Of a DNA stretch of 64,000 nucleotides, positions 60,150-64,000 are shown piece after piece. The stretch lies in the NCBI RefSeq assembly GCF_001612845.1, contig NZ_BDBF01000001.1, forward strand, positions 248,001 through 312,000, read 5' to 3'. Under the pieces are notes generated by a model. The model did no database searches and was not told the origin of the DNA. It worked only from the letters and a program-made list of their open reading frames with translations. Both the position numbers and the translations under genes were made by a program. The DNA comes from Nocardia elegans NBRC 108235. GTDB lineage: Bacteria; Actinomycetota; Actinomycetes; Mycobacteriales; Mycobacteriaceae. Within the stretch, counting starts at the first letter, position 1, and every line of letters starts with the position of its first letter.

Positions 60150-61163
60150 ATGACCGACGGAGATGACGACGCGGTGGCGATCGGCGACCTGATGGCCGGG
60201 GCGCGGGCGGGCGACGGTGCGGCGTTTCGGGCGTTGACCGCGCCGTACCGCACGGAGTTACAGCTGCACTGCTATCGGATGCTCGGCTCGCTCCAGGATG
60301 CCGAGGATGCCTTGCAGGACACGATGCTGGCCGCGTGGCAGGGTATCGGCGCATTCCAGGAGCGTTCCTCGCTGCGCACCTGGCTGTACCGGATCGCCAC
60401 CAACCGGTGCCTGAACGCGCGCCGGGCCGCGGGCCGGCGCCGGGCGAAGGAGTGGGACGTGCCGAACGTGGAACCGCCCGAGCCCTCCCGGCTCGGCGAG
60501 GTGGTGTGGCTGCAGCCCTGTCCCGACGCCCTGCTCGAGCAGGCGCCTTCCGGCCCGGAGGCACGCTACGAGCTGAGCGAGTCCGTCTCGCTGGCCTTCG
60601 TGACCGCACTGCAACTGCTGCCGCCGCGCCAGGTTGCCGTCCTCGTCCTGCGCGATGTCCTCGGATTCCGCGCGACCGAGACCGCCCGGATGCTCGACAC
60701 CACCGTCGACTCGGTCAACAGTGCGCTGTCCCGGGCCCGGGCGGCACTCGAGCGGCGCCGGCCGATCGGCCGGTCACCGGCACCGGGGTCGGCCGACGAG
60801 GAGGCGATCGTGGCGAGATTCGCGCACGCGTGGGAATCGGCCGATGTGGAGGCGCTCGTACGACTGCTGACCGACGACGTCTTCATCTCGATGCCGCCGA
60901 TCCCGTTCGAATACGTGGGCCGCGAGGTCGCCACCCGCTTCTGCGCCGGCATCTTCGCCGCCGGGCGGCGATTCGACCTGGTACCGACGCGGGCCAACGG
61001 CCAGCCGGCGTTCGGCGCCTACCTGCGCGGCCCGGACGGCAGCAGTCACGGCACCGGCCTGTACGTCCTGTCCCTCGCCGGTGAGCGCATCAGCGCCCTG
61101 GCCCGATTCGAGAGCACGGTGCTGCCGTGGTTCGGCCTGCCGCGCACGCTACCCAGCCGATAG
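60150..61163 (+). CDS. ECF sigma factor with C-terminal SnoaL-like domain (SigG/SigJ-like)
   Basis: A 337-residue ECF sigma. Region 2 (LQLHCYRMLGSLQDAEDALQ, DTMLAAWQGI, TWLYRIATNRCLNARR) is at about 25-95. Region 4 (LPPRQVAVLVLRDVLGFRAT, TVDSVNSALSRARAAL) is at about 155-215, and a SnoaL/NTF2-like domain at about 225-330. Such fused sensors replace an anti-sigma factor and respond to small molecules. GGAGG lies 7 bases before ATG 60150; the upstream frame is shorter on evidence. It is divergent from the RibD-like gene, which it may drive. Confidence 0.9.
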   Translation: MTDGDDDAVAIGDLMAGARAGDGAAFRALTAPYRTELQLHCYRMLGSLQDAEDALQDTMLAAWQGIGAFQERSSLRTWLYRIATNRCLNARRAAGRRRAKEWDVPNVEPPEPSRLGEVVWLQPCPDALLEQAPSGPEARYELSESVSLAFVTALQLLPPRQVAVLVLRDVLGFRATETARMLDTTVDSVNSALSRARAALERRRPIGRSPAPGSADEEAIVARFAHAWESADVEALVRLLTDDVFISMPPIPFEYVGREVATRFCAGIFAAGRRFDLVPTRANGQPAFGAYLRGPDGSSHGTGLYVLSLAGERISALARFESTVLPWFGLPRTLPSR

Positions 61164-61192
61164 CGGTACGCGAGGAATCCCGGTCTGCCGGA

Positions 61193-61945
61193 TCAGTCCG
61201 ATCCGGCGCCGACTCCCGCCTTCTTGCGTTCGATATCGGCCAGCGCGGCGGCATGCCGGGCCCGCTCCTCGGCGGCGTCGTCCCAGGCCTTCTTGCGGTT
61301 CTTGACCACCCGGGCGGGGGCGCCGACGGCGATGCTGAAGTCGGGGATCTCCCCCTTCACGACGGCATGGGCGCCGAGCACGCAGCCGCGGCCCACCCGG
61401 GTCTCGCGCAGCACGGTCACCTTGGCCGCGATCCAGGTGTCGGGGCCGATGCGGACCGGGCTCTTCACGATGCCCTGATCCTTGATCGGCATCGTCACAT
61501 CATCCATCCGATGGTCGAAATCGCAGATGTAGCACCAGTCGGCGACCAGGGTCGACTCGCCGATCTCGATGTCGAGGTAGGTGTTGACGACGTTGTCCTT
61601 ACCGAAGACCACCTTGTCGCCGATGCGCAGCGAGCCCTCGTGGCAGCGCAGCGCGTTGCCGTCGCCGATATGCACCCATTTGCCGATCTCCATGCGGCCG
61701 AGCTCGGGGGTGGCGTGGATCTCGACATTGCGGCCCAGGAAGACCATGCCGCGCAGCACGATATGCGGGTTCGCCAGCCGGAATTTGAGCAGCCGGTAGT
61801 ACCGCACCAGATACCACGGCGTGTACGCCCGATGGGCGAGCACCCAGCGCAGCGACGCCATCGTCAGAAAGCGCGCCTGCTCCGGATCCCGGCGGCGCGA
61901 ACCCCGCCAACGCGAACGCAACGGTGCGCCCCACATGCTCGTCAC
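61193..61945 (-). CDS. Hexapeptide-repeat acetyltransferase of the MGLP locus (Rv3034c-like)
   Basis: A 250-residue left-handed beta-helix acyltransferase. Hexapeptide turns run from about 70 to 225 (IVLRGMVFLGRNVEIHATPE, GDKVVFGKDNVVN, GRGCVLGAHAVVKGEIPDFS, VGAPARVVK). GTG 61945 follows GAGAGGGAGC; ATG 61936 is 3 codons in. Rv3034c in the M. tuberculosis MGLP cluster is the same kind of protein and could acetylate the polymer. It is divergent from the lipoprotein gene as in that locus. Confidence 0.88.
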   Translation of the reverse strand: MTSMWGAPLRSRWRGSRRRDPEQARFLTMASLRWVLAHRAYTPWYLVRYYRLLKFRLANPHIVLRGMVFLGRNVEIHATPELGRMEIGKWVHIGDGNALRCHEGSLRIGDKVVFGKDNVVNTYLDIEIGESTLVADWCYICDFDHRMDDVTMPIKDQGIVKSPVRIGPDTWIAAKVTVLRETRVGRGCVLGAHAVVKGEIPDFSIAVGAPARVVKNRKKAWDDAAEERARHAAALADIERKKAGVGAGSD

Positions 61946-62050
61946 GGGCCAGCTCCCTCTCCTCGGGCGACGGTTACCTCGGTGGTCACCTGATCGAGGT
62001 ACCAGCGTAGTCTCGTGCAGGCCCGTTACGAACAGATGGGAGTGCAGCAG

Positions 62051-63460
62051 GTGCGAAGCGGCAGTCGGCGACCCGAGCGCAGCGAGCACGACCGCGGCGG
62101 ACACCACCCGACGACGTTGCGCCACTCGGTAATTCGGGGCGGCGCCCCGAGGCGCGCGATCGCGGCGGTGGGCGCCCTGGGCCTCCTGGCCCTGACCGGA
62201 TGCGGCAGCAGCACCGTCGACGACATCAAGGTCGGTTCCGGCAAGGGCTGGCAGTCGGCCTTCCACGATGCCCGCAACAGCGGCGCGAGTCCCGTCACCG
62301 GCGCCCGGCATCTGAGTCTGAGCTGGTCGCGCCCGATCGGCGGCCCGCTGGCGAATGCGACCACGATCGGCCCGGACGGCCAGTTGTTCGTCACCTCCCG
62401 CACCACCACCGACTGTGTCGGCAAGCCGGGGACCACCGGCATGATCTTCTCGTTCCAGATGCCCACCGGGCGCAAGCGCTTCTGCAATGCGCTGGGACCG
62501 GATGCCGTCGCCGCGGCCTCGGCGGTCGACGGGGCGAGCAATGTGTACGTCGGTGACGACGGCGCGGTGTTCTCGTTCAACGCGCTGGGGCAGCCGCGCT
62601 GGCGCACTCCCGTTGCCGGCGTTCCGGTCTCGGTGCAGTTCACCCACGACGGCACCGTGCTGTCGGTCTCGCAGTCCGGTCAGGTCGACGTCCTGGACCG
62701 GCAGACCGGCGACCGCGAGGTGTCGACCTATCAGGTGCTGGGCGACCCCGATTTCCTCGCGCACCCGAATGTCACGCGCCCGGCGGACGGGCAGGGCATC
62801 GACGACTGCGCCGTCGGCGGTCCGCAGTGCGCGGTGGCGAATGTGTCGGCTCTCGACCCGAATTCGGGTCGCTTCTATCTGACCGCCTGGCGGACCGGCG
62901 CGCCCGCGGCGTCCGTGGTGGCGCTGCACTACGCCGACAAGAAGGTCACCCAGGACTGGAGCGTCGACATCCTCACCGACGGCAGCGCGACCAGCCCGAC
63001 GCTGTCGTCGGACGGGAAGACGCTGTACGTGGGCGACAACAGCGGTCGCCTGCTCGCCGTCGACACCGCCGACGGTCATACGAAATGGACGCAGCCGCTG
63101 GGCTTCGCCCCGCGCGGCGGCATCTCCGAACTCGACGGGCTGCTGATTCCTGGCGGCGACGACGGCCATCTGCTGGCGTTGCACGACAATGGCGACCGCG
63201 CCGAGATCGCCTGGGAACGTAAGGATCTCACCCTGCGCGGCCGTCCGGTGCAGACGGCCGGCGATACCGGCTACGTGGTGGTGCCGATGGGCGATGCGCT
63301 GCATCTGCTGACCTTCGAGACGAAGTCGGGTAAGACGATCGCCTCCGCCCCGCTGCCGGGTGCGCAGGGCACGACGGTGTCCACCGCGATCGGACCCGAC
63401 GGCCAGGTCGTGGTCGGCACCCGGATCGGCGAGCTGTTCGCCTTCACACCGGATCGGTAG
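62051..63460 (+). CDS. Beta-propeller lipoprotein (PQQ-like repeats, Rv3035-like)
   Basis: A 469-residue protein. A hydrophobic signal (AIAAVGALGLLALTGCGS) ends in a lipobox (LTGC, Cys near 51), so it is probably anchored outside the membrane. The remainder has repeated propeller blades (SFNALGQPRWRTPVAGVPVS, LYVGDNSGRLLAVDTADGHT, LLIPGGDDGHLLAL, VVVGTRIGELFAFT). GGGAGTGCAGCAG precedes GTG 62051; ATG 62036 is also in frame. Rv3035 has the same position. The role in MGLP export or assembly is unproven. Its end overlaps the next gene tail to tail by 17 bases. Confidence 0.85.
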   Translation: MRSGSRRPERSEHDRGGHHPTTLRHSVIRGGAPRRAIAAVGALGLLALTGCGSSTVDDIKVGSGKGWQSAFHDARNSGASPVTGARHLSLSWSRPIGGPLANATTIGPDGQLFVTSRTTTDCVGKPGTTGMIFSFQMPTGRKRFCNALGPDAVAAASAVDGASNVYVGDDGAVFSFNALGQPRWRTPVAGVPVSVQFTHDGTVLSVSQSGQVDVLDRQTGDREVSTYQVLGDPDFLAHPNVTRPADGQGIDDCAVGGPQCAVANVSALDPNSGRFYLTAWRTGAPAASVVALHYADKKVTQDWSVDILTDGSATSPTLSSDGKTLYVGDNSGRLLAVDTADGHTKWTQPLGFAPRGGISELDGLLIPGGDDGHLLALHDNGDRAEIAWERKDLTLRGRPVQTAGDTGYVVVPMGDALHLLTFETKSGKTIASAPLPGAQGTTVSTAIGPDGQVVVGTRIGELFAFTPDR

Positions 63461-64000
63461 AGTTCGCCGCCGACCCCACGCGCGGCGTTTCGCAGACGAA
63501 TGCCGTTGCGGTACGGCCGATCCGGGTGATCACCACGGTGTGCGGGGTGCTGCCACGCGGTTTGATCCGGCGCCGCAGGGCATCGGGATCGACGTCGACG
63601 CCGCGGATCAGTATTTCCAGCGGACCGCAGTCGCGGCGGTGCAGTTCGGCGCGCAACGGCTTCTCCCGGAATTCCAGCCGCTCCAGGATGCGGAAACCGC
63701 GCACACCCGGCGGCACCGTCTCGCCGGTGAGATAGGCGATGCGCGGATCCAGTTGCCACAGGCCGTATCTCGCGGCGTAGTGGCGGACCAGGCCGGCCCG
63801 GACCACCGCGCCGTCCGGGTCGACGAGCCAGGTTCCGGGCTCGCGGTCGGGAAGGTCGTCGGGTTCGGCATCGGTCAGCGACCACGAGGAACCGTCGCTG
63901 CGCAGCACCGTCGCCCGCCTGGTCACCCCGGATTCGGTGAGCCCGCGCGACCACAGGCAGGCTTCGCGCACGGCACCGTCGAGGGAGACCACCTCGACCT
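63444..64000 (-). CDS. C-terminal part of a THUMP-like-domain methyltransferase (Rv3037c-like, partial)
   Basis: The last 180 or so residues of a minus-strand gene that runs beyond the window edge. The visible segment (WLVDPDGAVVRAGLVRHYAA, LWQLDPRIAYLTGE, GFRILERLEFREKPLRAELH, GPLEILIRGVDVDPDALRRR) matches the C-terminal THUMP-like domain of Rv3037c-type SAM methyltransferases. The catalytic domain is off the window. The stop overlaps the lipoprotein 3' end by 17 bases. It completes the synteny with the MGLP region. Confidence 0.85.
   Translation of the reverse strand, partial: VEVVSLDGAVREACLWSRGLTESGVTRRATVLRSDGSSWSLTDAEPDDLPDREPGTWLVDPDGAVVRAGLVRHYAARYGLWQLDPRIAYLTGETVPPGVRGFRILERLEFREKPLRAELHRRDCGPLEILIRGVDVDPDALRRRIKPRGSTPHTVVITRIGRTATAFVCETPRVGSAANSTDPV

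Overview
The window is high-GC actinobacterial DNA, most likely Nocardia or a close mycolate-producing relative. Evidence: GC-rich codon use with GTG and TTG starts, many 1-4 base stop/start overlaps, several CYP-type P450s, F420/deazaflavin-type enzymes, a four-gene conservon, and gene order I recall from two Mycobacterium tuberculosis loci (Rv0763c-Rv0769 and Rv3026c-Rv3037c). No rRNA, tRNA, insertion sequence, prophage or CRISPR array was recognised.

Bases 1-6,450: a forward catabolic operon (end of a probable metal-dependent hydrolase, PDR/VanB-type reductase, Baeyer-Villiger monooxygenase, SDR, HSL-type esterase). These fit oxidation of a secondary alcohol to a ketone, then to an ester, then hydrolysis. 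Next come ppnP, a SnoaL-like protein with an abnormal C-terminal extension, and a divergent NmrA/TetR pair with two operator-like palindromes.

Bases 7,200-17,000: a steroid or lipid oxidation region. It holds a CYP125-type P450, a dihydrodipicolinate-reductase-like protein, a 3Fe-4S ferredoxin, an SDR, a CYP123-type P450, an aldehyde dehydrogenase, two further SDRs and another P450. KstR-like boxes (AACnnGTT core) lie before three transcription units. The order matches the M. tuberculosis cyp123/cyp51/ferredoxin locus, but cyp51 is absent.

Bases 17,000-31,900: a proline-rich membrane protein with a DUF4189-like domain; a possible type VII secreted tail-tip-lysozyme protein; an ADH-A-like alcohol dehydrogenase; a PPOX protein; a P450 divergent from TetR and a PfkB kinase; a P-loop kinase with lutCBA; DUF779 with an acetaldehyde-type dehydrogenase and a GAF regulator; a DDN-family protein.

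Bases 31,800-39,700: msrA and a SigF/SigB partner-switching island: two RsbW-like kinases, the sigma factor, a STAS antagonist behind a good SigF-type promoter, a CheY-like regulator, a CHASE3 histidine kinase, an RsbU-like phosphatase starting at TTG, a small membrane protein and a PAS-ANTAR regulator.

Bases 39,600-64,000: lipid and polysaccharide genes. These are an N-acyltransferase/PlsC pair, an ABC exporter with its PadR repressor, the methylglucose lipopolysaccharide (MGLP) genes (glycosyltransferase, GH57 enzyme, methyltransferase) divergent from etfBA, then about 11 kb of unrelated genes (DUF1707, APH-like, cvnABCD, LysR/NDH-2, SDR/TetR, DUF1697, RibD-like, ECF sigma). The MGLP-locus synteny then resumes with a hexapeptide acyltransferase, a beta-propeller lipoprotein and the end of a THUMP-like methyltransferase cut by the window edge.
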